The notes beneath the pieces are model-generated. The model had not been told where the DNA came from and did no database searches. It saw only the letters and a program-made list of their open reading frames with translations. Of a stretch of 64,000 bases of DNA, positions 1 to 7,560 are shown piece after piece (the stretch's first letter is position 1; every line of letters begins with the position of its first letter). Both the position numbers and the translations under genes were made by a program. The DNA is from an uncultured Oscillospiraceae bacterium (GTDB lineage: Bacteria > Bacillota > Clostridia > Oscillospirales > Oscillospiraceae), in the NCBI GenBank assembly GCA_910588045.1, contig CAJUPS010000005.1:22267-86266 (forward strand), given 5' to 3'.

Positions 1-984
1 CGTCGTTTTCAGCCGGTTCAGACGGTAAATACACCAGTCCAGCTCGGAGGAACGGGGGGAAGTAACGTCCGGCTGAATCAGCCTGTGGTATCGCCTGGCA
101 TAGGCGAGCATGTCCTTCAGAATATCCTCTGTGGTCTGCCCGTCCCGCTCGGCCTCCTGCCGGAAGCTCTTGAAGCTGGGATAGACATTTTTAAGATTGG
201 GGATCGTCTGCTGCTTGATGCTGAGATAATCCCGGACAAAGGAGCTGACGTCGTAGCCCGTGTTCTTCTCGATCTCGTTCCAATACTTTGTGTAGTAATG
301 CTCCTGCTCGTGGAGCGACAGCCCCATGAGAATGTAGTTGCGGATCTTATCGCCTTCGCTCAGCGCCAGACCGGTGGAATTCAGGCTTTCAAAAATCAGC
401 TGCGGGTCGTCCTCGTGGTTCAGGGTGATGTTGATGATCTGCAATTTGCTGATGGCGCTGTAGAGGGCGTCAACGGATATTTCCTGCCGCCGGATGCGCT
501 CGCAGAAATAGCGGTAGTTGATGGTAAGATTCGACTCCGCAATTTGTTCGGCGTCATCGTCAAACAAGCTGACAAACGCCCGTTGATCGTCTTTGATCGG
601 CTTGAGCTTGATTTTCTGACTCTCGTTTCCAAATTCGTCAATCAGATACCGCTTGAGCAGCAGAGAGGACAGATTTTTTTGCTCCGCCCGCACCGCGCCC
701 GCCTCCAGCAGGCGGTGTATCGCCAGCATCAGCAGGGAAACCGTCGTAAGGCGCTGCTGCCCGTCAATGATGAGATAATCCATCATCTGCCCGCCGGGAT
801 CGCTGACCGAGACGACGCTCCCGAAAAAGTGACTGTTCAGTCCCTTCCGCGCGACCGACACCAAATCGTCATACAACTGACGGCATTGTTCCATTTTCCA
901 ATCATAATTGCGCTGGTAAACCGGAATAATGAGGTGGGCGCTGCCGCCCATATATTGAATCAGCCATTGCTCATACCCCTTCAT
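1..984 (-). CDS. DUF262 domain protein (GmrSD/ParB-like fold), N-terminal part
   Basis: This gene runs off the left edge of the window; 328 codons are visible from an ATG at 984, with a GGGGGGAG Shine-Dalgarno just upstream. The N-terminal half carries the DUF262 signatures: IPVYQRNYDWK at about residues 20-30 and IDGQQRLTT at about 73-81 (the DGQQR core). DUF262 proteins are ParB/Srx-fold proteins; the best known is GmrS of the GmrSD type IV restriction enzyme, which acts on modified DNA. Whether a DUF1524 HNH nuclease domain follows cannot be seen, so restriction activity is only a possibility. A 163-bp MITE-like repeat sits 24 bp upstream, so the native promoter has been displaced or the gene is read from the MATE side. 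Confidence 0.88.
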   Translation of the reverse strand, partial: MKGYEQWLIQYMGGSAHLIIPVYQRNYDWKMEQCRQLYDDLVSVARKGLNSHFFGSVVSVSDPGGQMMDYLIIDGQQRLTTVSLLMLAIHRLLEAGAVRAEQKNLSSLLLKRYLIDEFGNESQKIKLKPIKDDQRAFVSLFDDDAEQIAESNLTINYRYFCERIRRQEISVDALYSAISKLQIINITLNHEDDPQLIFESLNSTGLALSEGDKIRNYILMGLSLHEQEHYYTKYWNEIEKNTGYDVSSFVRDYLSIKQQTIPNLKNVYPSFKSFRQEAERDGQTTEDILKDMLAYARRYHRLIQPDVTSPRSSELDWCIYRLNRLKTT

Positions 985-1008
985 AGAACTCCCCCCTTTT
1001 TCTGTCTT

Positions 1009-1171
1009 AGAACCTGTATTCATAACCGGGGGATGCTGGATGAGCGAGGATTTTTCTCGCCGGACAAGGAAATTTTTTGAAGCAATCCTGACGGATTGCG
1101 AGGAAAATTGACGCCGTACGGCGGGGAAAAGACCGCCCAGACAGCGTGCAACGGTTGTGAATACAGGTTCT
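1009..1171. repeat. MITE-like repeat, family 1, copy A (163 bp)
   Basis: The element is bounded by inverted repeats: AGAACCTGTATTCATAACC on the left and its near-perfect complement on the right. A second full copy in opposite orientation at 48430-48592 has the same length and differs at about 2 of 163 positions by eye. There is no coding capacity. The interior contains AATCCTGACGGATT, which is also present in family 2. No clear target-site duplication could be assigned. It lies between the 3' end of the MATE pseudogene and the 5' end of the DUF262 gene. Confidence 0.85.
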
Positions 1172-1235
1172 GAGTGCCTCTATTGCGCATTTTCACAGGT
1201 CCTAAACGCTATTTTACCGGCTTTTCAGGCATAAG

Positions 1236-2570
1236 TCAACCGGGAATCAGCGTTTTCCCGCCATGCCGGTACAACCGATATGTAACCGCCGCCGCAATCG
1301 TCCATCCGATGGGCCACGCAAACCATACGCTGAACGCCGAATGGAATGCCGCCGAACAGAGCACCGCAACACCGGCCCGCAAGCCCAAGTCCAGGAAGAT
1401 ACTAAATACCACATCCCACATTCGTTTCGCTCCACTCAAAAGGGAATCGCACATGACCTTGAATGAGGCAGCGAAGTAGAATGGGGCCGCAATTCGCAGA
1501 AAGTCGATCCCGGTTTGCAAGGCCGCAGCGGAGGGGTCATCCAAAAAAATCCGGATCAGAAGGGCAGGGCACGCCTCGTAAAGCAGGCACATAGCAAGGG
1601 AGATCACCCATACGAATTGGACGGACGCCTTAAACCCCGCCTTGACGCGGCACGGTTTCTCCGCTCCAAAATTCTGCGATGTATAGTTGATGACCCCGCT
1701 TCCAATCGTGGAAAAGCAGGCGGTAACTAAATTATTCAGCTTTACCGCAGCGGAGTATCCCGCAATGACTGCCGCTCCATAGACGTTTACAACGCCCTGG
1801 ATCATAATATTTCCAGCGGCGACAAAGCACTGCTGAAGAACACTAGGAATGGCTACGAAAATAAATTCCCGGAGCATAGAAAAAGTAAAGACGGGTGCGT
1901 TTCCAACCGGCAGACTTTTCATTTTCAGCGCCGTAACAACCAGCGCCGGGATGCAGGCCGTACCCTAGCAGATAAAAGTAGCCATACCGACACCTGCAAC
2001 TCCCATATCGAATTTCGCGACAAACAGAATATCCAGGGCAATGTTCGCAGTAGAGGATGCCGCGAGAAACAGGAAGGGCGTCCTGGAATCCCCCAGCGCA
2101 GAAAAAATCCCATTGGACACATTGTAAAAAAACATGAACACAAGGCCGCACAGGTAAATCCGCAGATAGGTCAGGGAGTCATCAAAAATTGCCGCCGGGG
2201 TTTGAATGATCCGCAGCAAGGGGGCGGCCAAAGCGGCGCCCGCTGCCAGAAGCAGAGCGTAGATATACCCAGTAGCAATGAGCGAAGTGGAAATTGCAGT
2301 TTTGACCTTATCGTAGTCCTTCGCGCCAAAATAGCGGGAGACGGTTACCGAACATCCCGTGTTGCAGCCTACAGCAAAAGCCAGAAAGATCATCGTGATC
2401 TCATAGCTGTTTCCGACCGCCGCGAGAGCATCTTCCCCGATAAAGCGTCCGGCCACAAAACTGTCCGCAAGATTATATAGCTGCTGAAAAAACACGCTGC
2501 CGAACAGGGGCAGGCAGTAACTCCGAATAACCCTGCCAGGGTCGCCAACGGTCAGGTCCCGATTTGCCAT
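1236..2570 (-). pseudogene. MATE-family multidrug/Na+ exporter with in-frame amber stop
   Basis: Read through, this is a 444-residue MATE transporter of normal length, starting MANRDLTVGDPG with 12 expected membrane segments. The ATG at 2570 has GGAGG 8 bases upstream. Codon 202 is TAG (1965-1967) in the same frame as both halves: the text reads ...GVGMATFIC, stop, GTACIPALVV.... Family members usually have Gln at this place, so a single CAG to TAG change explains it. No frameshift is needed. The product would be a 201-residue N-terminal half, or the full protein if suppressed. It follows the AraC gene on the same strand after 95 bp holding a 13-bp perfect inverted repeat, so the AraC protein probably controlled it. 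Confidence 0.85.
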
Positions 2571-2580
2571 ATGGATTTCC

Positions 2581-2633
2581 TCCGTTACAATATACTCCGG
2601 CAGGGGTTGCCCACCACAGCATATTGTAACGGA
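2581..2633 (-). promoter_or_regulatory. 13-bp perfect inverted repeat in the MATE leader
   Basis: TCCGTTACAATAT (2581-2593) and ATATTGTAACGGA (2621-2633) are perfect complements separated by 27 bp. In the minus-strand transcript the 3' arm runs into the MATE Shine-Dalgarno (GGAGG at 2579-2583, sharing three bases). Folding could therefore hide the ribosome site. A smaller alternative pairing (GGCA/TGCC) lies in the loop. Equally, the dyad could be a protein operator. The sequence does not decide between the two. Confidence 0.55.
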
Positions 2634-2665
2634 AACAGAAACGATTCGCTATCGCCGTGCCGCCG

Positions 2666-3559
2666 TCATTTGGTAGTATCCTGCCATTTTTGACGGTAGG
2701 CGGTAGGTGTTAATCCCAAGCTGGCCGAGAACACCTTCCCGAAAAAGCTGCTGCTCCCAAAGCCGCAGGCATGGCTGATCTGCGTGATGGTATCATTCCC
2801 ATCTGACAACATTCTGCACGCGATCTGCAAACGGAAATCCTTTATATATTCGGCCGGTGATGTGTGGAGAAATTTCTGAAATGAGCGATAGCACTCCCGC
2901 TGGCTGACGCACCCCGCCATCGCCACATCGGACACGGCGATCCTTTCCTGGTAGTGTTCGTGAATGTAGCGCAGCATTCGTTTCACTTTCTCGCTGGATT
3001 CCACCGCTGCCTCTGTAACAGGCGGCAGCAACGGCAGCAGGTCGCTCCATATACTGGTAAGGGCCTCCCGGAGCTTCAACTCATAGCCAAACTCGCGTTC
3101 AGAAATAGCAAAAGAATTTTTCAGCTTCTCCAGCACACCGATATGCCCCGGACTGTCGGGATAAAGCGGAACGAGGTCGATCTGTGGGGCGGTGAGGACA
3201 GGGGAAAAGTATTTCTGATAGATCTGCCCGTCCGTCTGACCGTACAAAAGGGAGGCGTGAAAGATATGCAGCAGCTGGATGGTATCGCAGGCGTTCTCCC
3301 GCGGCCTTGTTGTGTGCAGCACGCCCGTATTGACAAGTCCTCCGGAACCCGCAGGGAATACCATACGGCCACGGGATGTCTCATACTCTAACGAGCCGCG
3401 CTCTACAAAAAACAGTTCCACCGCCTTATGCCAGTGCCAGCAAACCGTGTACCGATTGAGAAAGGCCCTGGATTTCGTATAGGGAAAAGTCCGGGAAAGC
3501 CCCTCCAAGGTCTCCTCACCGGTGTTCTCGTTCAATCTCATTTCAAGAATATCCGCCAT
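2666..3559 (-). CDS. AraC-family transcriptional regulator with cupin sensor domain
   Basis: An N-terminal cupin-like ligand domain (HWHKAVELFFVERGSLEY region) is followed by a C-terminal double helix-turn-helix AraC DNA-binding domain of about 100 residues (ISHACGFGSSSFFGKVF... near the end). I chose the ATG at 3559 (297 residues) because GAGGAGA lies 8 bases upstream. An in-frame ATG at 3613 would add 18 residues but sits only about 10 bases from the predicted transcription start and lacks a ribosome site. The gene is divergent from the radical SAM operon and upstream of the MATE pseudogene on the same strand, so control of efflux is the likely role (inference). Confidence 0.85.
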   Translation of the reverse strand: MADILEMRLNENTGEETLEGLSRTFPYTKSRAFLNRYTVCWHWHKAVELFFVERGSLEYETSRGRMVFPAGSGGLVNTGVLHTTRPRENACDTIQLLHIFHASLLYGQTDGQIYQKYFSPVLTAPQIDLVPLYPDSPGHIGVLEKLKNSFAISEREFGYELKLREALTSIWSDLLPLLPPVTEAAVESSEKVKRMLRYIHEHYQERIAVSDVAMAGCVSQRECYRSFQKFLHTSPAEYIKDFRLQIACRMLSDGNDTITQISHACGFGSSSFFGKVFSASLGLTPTAYRQKWQDTTK

Positions 3560-3629
3560 GTCTGCGCTCTCCTCATTTTCATAGGTCCTTCCGAGACGGT
3601 CCCGGACGTCCATTTTCCACTCAGTAGTA

Positions 3630-3658
3630 AGGATACACTTCGACTTCTCCTATGTCAA
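3630..3658 (-). promoter_or_regulatory. sigma-A promoter of the AraC gene
   Basis: On the minus strand, TTGACA (3653-3658), a 17-bp spacer and TATCCT (3630-3635). The predicted start near 3623 gives a leader of about 64 bases to the ATG at 3559. Confidence 0.7.
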
Positions 3659-3744
3659 CTTCGTCATATCGCAGGACAAGCTTCCTTGTACCAGACAGAT
3701 ATTACCCCGTGTTCAAATTTTGGGCAGAGGACTTTCTTTGCCTG

Positions 3745-3773
3745 TTTTCAGAGGAATTATGGTGTGGTATCCT
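3745..3773 (+). promoter_or_regulatory. possible promoter of the radical SAM operon
   Basis: TTTTCA (3745-3750), 17 bp, TATCCT (3768-3773) with a TGG extended -10. The -35 is weak. It lies about 65 bases before the ATG at 3836. Confidence 0.4.
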
Positions 3774-3835
3774 GCGGCCATAGAGGATAGAAAGCCTCCC
3801 CCGCAAGATAAGATATATTTTAAGGAGGGCACACC

Positions 3836-5191
3836 ATGATACCCAAGAGCCTGAGCAAATTAGGCATGAAGACCGCTTATAGTTACATTGAGAAGGACCC
3901 CGAAAAAAATCTCCCCAAGCTGATGGCGTGGGTGGACAGGCTGGCCGGGGACGGTCCGGACAGCTTCCAGGAGCAGCGGGACGCGTTCCGCACCGTCATC
4001 AACGACCCCGGCAACAATATGTACCAGCTTATCATGAACATCTTTCGGGATGTGGACAACGACGTGCTGAAAGCCACCTTTGAGAATTTCTTTCTCAACG
4101 CCAACATCATAGGCTGGCCCATTCAGGAGGAAATGCGGAAGAAGTACAACTGCAATATCCCTTGGGCCATCCTGCTGGACCCCACCAGCGCCTGCAATCT
4201 GCACTGTACCGGATGCTGGGCCGCCGAGTACGGCAACAAGCTGAACCTGAGCTTCGAGGAAATTGACTCCATCATCCAGCAAGGGAAGGCGCTGGGCGTC
4301 TATATGTATATCTACACCGGCGGCGAGCCCATGGTCCGCAGAAAGGACCTCATCCGCCTGTGCGAGAAGCACGCCGACTGCCAGTTCCTCACCTTTACCA
4401 ACGCCACCCTGATCGATGAAGCCTTCGCGGACGACATGCTGCGGGTAAAGAACTTCATCCCCGCCATCAGCCTGGAGGGCTTCGAGACGGCCACCGACGG
4501 GCGGCGGGGCGAGGGCGTGTATCAGAAGGTGATCCAGGCCATGCAGATCCTCAAGGAGAAGCGGCTGCCCTTTGGAATTTCCGCCTGTTACACCAGCCAG
4601 AACCTGGATTCCATCAGCTCGGATGCCTTTCTCGACCAATTAGTGGAGTGGGGCGCACGGTTCATCTGGTACTTCCACTACATGCCCGTGGGCAATGACG
4701 CCGCGCCCGCGCTGCTGCCCGACCCCGGGCAGCGGGAGCAAATGTACCACCGCATCCGGGAGATCCGCGCCACCAAGCCGATCTTCGCCATGGACTTCCA
4801 GAACGACGGGGAATACGTGGGCGGGTGCATCGCCGGTGGGCGGCGGTACTTGCACATCAACGCCAACGGCGATGTGGACCCCTGCGTTTTTATCCATTAC
4901 TCCGACTCCAACGTCCGGGAGAAGACGCTCCTGGAGTGCCTGCAAGGGCCCATGTTCATGGCCTACCACGACGGACAGCCCTTCAATGAGAACCATCTGC
5001 GCCCCTGCCCCATGCTGGAGAACCCGGAGAAGCTGCGGGAGATGGTCCACCGCACCGGCGCGCACTCCACCGACCTGCAATCCCCGGAGAGCGTGGATCA
5101 CCTGTGCGACAAATGTACATCCTATGCCCAGTGCTGGAAGCCGGAGGCCGACCGCCTCTGGACGGCCGGCAGGCAAAAGAAGAACAAGTAG
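3836..5191 (+). CDS. radical SAM protein with C-terminal SPASM-like cysteines
   Basis: This is a 451-residue radical SAM enzyme. The cluster-binding motif CNLHCTGCW (C120, C124, C127; CX3CX2C) is followed by YTGGEP, the typical SAM-contact loop. Near the C-terminus, a set of cysteines (CIAGG, DPCVF, CPML, CDKC, QCW) resembles a SPASM/Twitch auxiliary Fe-S region. An N-terminal segment of about 105 residues precedes the barrel. The ATG at 3836 is preceded by AAGGAGGGCA. It ends 12 bases before a VTT-domain membrane protein, so the two form an operon. The substrate is unknown: the SPASM type covers peptide modification and many other reactions, and no peptide precursor is visible nearby. Confidence 0.88.
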   Translation: MIPKSLSKLGMKTAYSYIEKDPEKNLPKLMAWVDRLAGDGPDSFQEQRDAFRTVINDPGNNMYQLIMNIFRDVDNDVLKATFENFFLNANIIGWPIQEEMRKKYNCNIPWAILLDPTSACNLHCTGCWAAEYGNKLNLSFEEIDSIIQQGKALGVYMYIYTGGEPMVRRKDLIRLCEKHADCQFLTFTNATLIDEAFADDMLRVKNFIPAISLEGFETATDGRRGEGVYQKVIQAMQILKEKRLPFGISACYTSQNLDSISSDAFLDQLVEWGARFIWYFHYMPVGNDAAPALLPDPGQREQMYHRIREIRATKPIFAMDFQNDGEYVGGCIAGGRRYLHINANGDVDPCVFIHYSDSNVREKTLLECLQGPMFMAYHDGQPFNENHLRPCPMLENPEKLREMVHRTGAHSTDLQSPESVDHLCDKCTSYAQCWKPEADRLWTAGRQKKNK

Positions 5192-5203
5192 GGAAGGTTG
5201 CCT

Positions 5204-5884
5204 ATGCCCAAAAGCGACTGGGGGAAGAAGCTCCTCCATTCCAAGACCTATAAGCTGGCGATCCTCGGCGTATGGCTGGTGATCCTGGGCGCTTGCCTGC
5301 TCTGCCGGGACCGGTTCTCGGTGGAGAACATCTTGCAGGCGTCGCCGAAAAATATGCTGGCGGCCGCCCTGTTTCTCCTGCTCCTGTTCGCGCTGAAAAG
5401 CCTCAGCGTCTTCATCTACAGCGGTATCCTCTTTATTGCCTCCGGGATCCTCTTCCCTCTGCCCGAGGCAATCCTGGTGAATTTCATGGGCGCTGTGGTG
5501 ATGGTATCCCTGCCCTACTGGCTGGGACGGCAGGTGGGCGGGGAACTGGTTGACGCCATCGTCTGCAAGTACCCCAAGACGGCGTTCCTGCGGCAGCTCC
5601 AGATGGAAAACGAGCTGTTTCTCTCCTTCATCACCCGCATCATCAACATCCTTCCCAGCGACATCCTCAGCCTCTACATGGGCGCGTCGGGGATCCACTA
5701 TGGAAAGTACCTGCCGGGGAGCGTCGCGGGGATGCTGCTGACCATCATCACGTTTCCCGTCATCGGTTCCAGCATCACCGACCCCGCCTCCCCGCTGTTC
5801 ATCGCGTCGGTAGCCGTCCAGGTGGTCGTAACGGTGGGATCCATTACCGGGTACGCGGCGTATCTGCGGAAGAAAAGAACATAG
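5204..5884 (+). CDS. TVP38/TMEM64-family (VTT domain) membrane protein
   Basis: A 226-residue protein with about five or six hydrophobic segments and the VTT/SNARE-associated core (FIYSGILFIASGILFPLPEA, then a loop around LPSDILSLYMGASG). Such proteins are integral membrane proteins of the DedA superfamily linked to lipid or small-molecule transport; the specific role is unknown. The start is the ATG at 5204 with GGAAGG 6 bases upstream; a TTG two codons earlier is less likely. It is the second gene of the radical SAM operon and ends 6 bases before a strong terminator. Confidence 0.82.
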   Translation: MPKSDWGKKLLHSKTYKLAILGVWLVILGACLLCRDRFSVENILQASPKNMLAAALFLLLLFALKSLSVFIYSGILFIASGILFPLPEAILVNFMGAVVMVSLPYWLGRQVGGELVDAIVCKYPKTAFLRQLQMENELFLSFITRIINILPSDILSLYMGASGIHYGKYLPGSVAGMLLTIITFPVIGSSITDPASPLFIASVAVQVVVTVGSITGYAAYLRKKRT

Positions 5885-5889
5885 AATCC

Positions 5890-5929
5890 GGCCGGGACCA
5901 CTCCTGTATCGGTGGTCCCGGCCTCTTTT
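5890..5929 (+). terminator. rho-independent terminator
   Basis: A 12-bp perfect stem (GGCCGGGACCAC, 5890-5901, with its complement at 5912-5923) followed by TCTTTT closes the radical SAM-VTT operon. Confidence 0.85.
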
Positions 5930-5978
5930 GTCAAAAGGGTGAAATTTCCGGCCATTCGGATTTATGGATATTGTACAA

Positions 5979-6007
5979 TTCAATTTCCGCAGAAAATATG
6001 CTATACT
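5979..6007 (+). promoter_or_regulatory. possible promoter of the TetR gene
   Basis: TTCAAT, 17 bp, TATACT (6002-6007). A 10-bp palindrome ATTGTACAAT (5970-5979) touches the -35 and could be an operator. Confidence 0.4.
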
Positions 6008-6056
6008 GCAACCAACGCCGCCCCTTCCGGGAGAACGCAATGGAGGAGTACCAGAC

Positions 6057-6617
6057 ATGCCAAATTTCACGAAACGTGCCATCAAGGACGCGTTTTTACG
6101 GCAGCTTGCAGAGCGTCCTTTGGGCCAGATCACCGTCAAGGACATTGTGGAGGAGTGCGGGATCAACCGCAATTCCTTCTACTACCACTACGAGGGCATC
6201 CCCTCCCTGCTGGAGGAGATCATTGCCGAGGAATTGAAGAAGCTCATTGAGACCCACCCCACCATCGACTCCATGGAGCAGGCCGTGGACGCGGCGGTGG
6301 AGTTCATTCGCGCCAACAAGCGCGCGGTGCTGCACATCTACAATTCCGTCCGGCGGGATACCTTTGAGCGGTATCTCATGGAGACGTGCCGCTACGTAGT
6401 GACCACCTACGTGGACACCGCCCTGGCCGGACGGACCATTGACGAGGCGGACAAATCTATCCTGATCCGCTATCACACCTGCGCCTGCTTTGGCAACATC
6501 ATCGACTGGCTCAACGGCGGCATGAAGGACGATCTCTCCGACTACTTCCGCCGCATTTTCCAGTTAAAAATCGTTCGCGGCTGGGAGGACGGGATCTACG
6601 TGCCGGTGGAGCCGTGA
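6057..6617 (+). CDS. TetR/AcrR-family transcriptional regulator
   Basis: A 186-residue protein beginning MPNFTKRAIKDAF. The TetR N-terminal helix-turn-helix covers about residues 1-55 (ITVKDIVEECGINRNSFYYHY), followed by an all-helical ligand and dimer domain. I took the ATG at 6057 because a GGAGGAG site precedes it; an upstream in-frame extension from 5964 has no domain content. The gene lies just before the DUF308-MMPL-heptad export operon, separated by a MITE-like repeat and a terminator. The palindrome inside that operon's promoter is a candidate target (inference). Confidence 0.85.
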   Translation: MPNFTKRAIKDAFLRQLAERPLGQITVKDIVEECGINRNSFYYHYEGIPSLLEEIIAEELKKLIETHPTIDSMEQAVDAAVEFIRANKRAVLHIYNSVRRDTFERYLMETCRYVVTTYVDTALAGRTIDEADKSILIRYHTCACFGNIIDWLNGGMKDDLSDYFRRIFQLKIVRGWEDGIYVPVEP

Positions 6618-6628
6618 TGCTTTCCCTT

Positions 6629-6792
6629 TAGGGCTTGTTTGATAAATGGCGGAATGCCCAACGGCGAGAGATTTTTTCACTGGGCAAGGCAAAAATTCGC
6701 AGGAATCCTGACGGATTTCAAGAATTTTTAACGCGGCACAGCGGAAAAAGATCCGCTGTTTGGGCGTTTTGACATTTTTCAAACATGCCCTA
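6629..6792. repeat. MITE-like repeat, family 2, complete copy (164 bp)
   Basis: The ends are inverted repeats of 20 bp: TAGGGCTTGTTTGATAAATG on the left, and on the right a segment whose complement matches with two changes. The left 77 bp recur at 38076-38152. The interior shares AATCCTGACGGATT and a following AT-rich/GC-hairpin layout with family 1. It lies 12 bp after the TetR gene. Confidence 0.8.
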
Positions 6793-6832
6793 GGCAAACG
6801 TGCGCCCGTGTCTGTTTTTCAGTCGATTTGAA

Positions 6833-6866
6833 CCCCGTGCCTGATTTTTGGGCACGGGGATTTTTC
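6833..6866 (+). terminator. rho-independent terminator
   Basis: CCCCGTGCC (6833-6841) pairs with GGCACGGGG (6851-6859), followed by ATTTTT. It separates the TetR transcript from the export operon. Confidence 0.8.
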
Positions 6867-6872
6867 CGCCCA

Positions 6873-6901
6873 TTTTCAGGGCGGGCCCGCCCTGCTATAC
6901 T
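6873..6901 (+). promoter_or_regulatory. promoter of the DUF308-MMPL operon with embedded palindrome
   Basis: TTTTCA (6873-6878), 17 bp, TATACT (6896-6901). The spacer is filled by the perfect 18-bp palindrome CAGGGCGGGCCCGCCCTG (6877-6894). A repressor bound there would block RNA polymerase; the neighbouring TetR protein is the natural candidate (inference). Confidence 0.6.
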
Positions 6902-6926
6902 GGGAACATACCAAGGAGGTGAGAGC

Positions 6927-7532
6927 GTGAAAATGCGTTCCATGACGCCCATGAGGGTGGCCAAGGCCGGATATATCCTCATGTCCGCCGTATTCTGTGT
7001 TCTGGGAGTGCTGTTCATCGTCCGGCCCGACCAGTCCCTAAAGGTGATGGGACAGGTGCTGGGGCTGGCCATGATTGCCTTCGGCATCTTCAAGCTGGTG
7101 GGATATTTCTCCCGGGACCTGTATCGGCTGGCTTTCCAGTACGACCTGGAGTTCGGCATCCTGCTCATCGTGCTGGGGATCATTGCACTGCCCCGGTGGT
7201 CAGACGTGGTGGGCGTGCTGGCGGCGGCGCTGGGGATCTCCGTGCTGGCGGACGGACTGTTCAAGATCCGCATCGCCATGGACGCCAGGACCTTCGGCAT
7301 CCGCGACTGGTGGATGATCCTGGTGCTGGCGATCGTCACCTGCGGAGCGGGCGCACTGCTGGTGCTGCGGCCCTGGCAGGGAGCGAAGCTGCTGGCGTGG
7401 CTGCTGGGCGCGTCTCTGCTGTGCGAGGGGGTCCTGAACCTCTGCGTGGCGGTGAGTACGGTGAAAATCATTGACCACCAGTGCCCGGACGTGATTGAGG
7501 CCGATTACACCGAGATCAAAGAGTACGAATAA
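6927..7532 (+). CDS. DUF308 (HdeD-like) membrane protein
   Basis: A 201-residue protein with about six membrane segments in three hairpin pairs, matching the DUF308/HdeD pattern (repeated LGLAMIAFGIFKLVGYF-like and LGISVLADGLFKI-like blocks). The start is GTG at 6927 with AGGAGG 7 bases upstream; an ATG two codons on (6933) is possible but less well spaced. Function is not established; HdeD-type proteins are linked to acid or envelope stress. It leads an operon with an MMPL exporter and a heptad lipoprotein. Confidence 0.8.
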   Translation: MKMRSMTPMRVAKAGYILMSAVFCVLGVLFIVRPDQSLKVMGQVLGLAMIAFGIFKLVGYFSRDLYRLAFQYDLEFGILLIVLGIIALPRWSDVVGVLAAALGISVLADGLFKIRIAMDARTFGIRDWWMILVLAIVTCGAGALLVLRPWQGAKLLAWLLGASLLCEGVLNLCVAVSTVKIIDHQCPDVIEADYTEIKEYE

Positions 7533-7560
7533 ATTTTTAGGAAAGGAAGACAGATTACTC

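Noticed and set aside
1236..2570. Two separate genes for the halves of the MATE protein, or a frameshift
   Set aside because: The halves are in one frame separated by a single TAG; the second half has no ribosome site at its first ATG.
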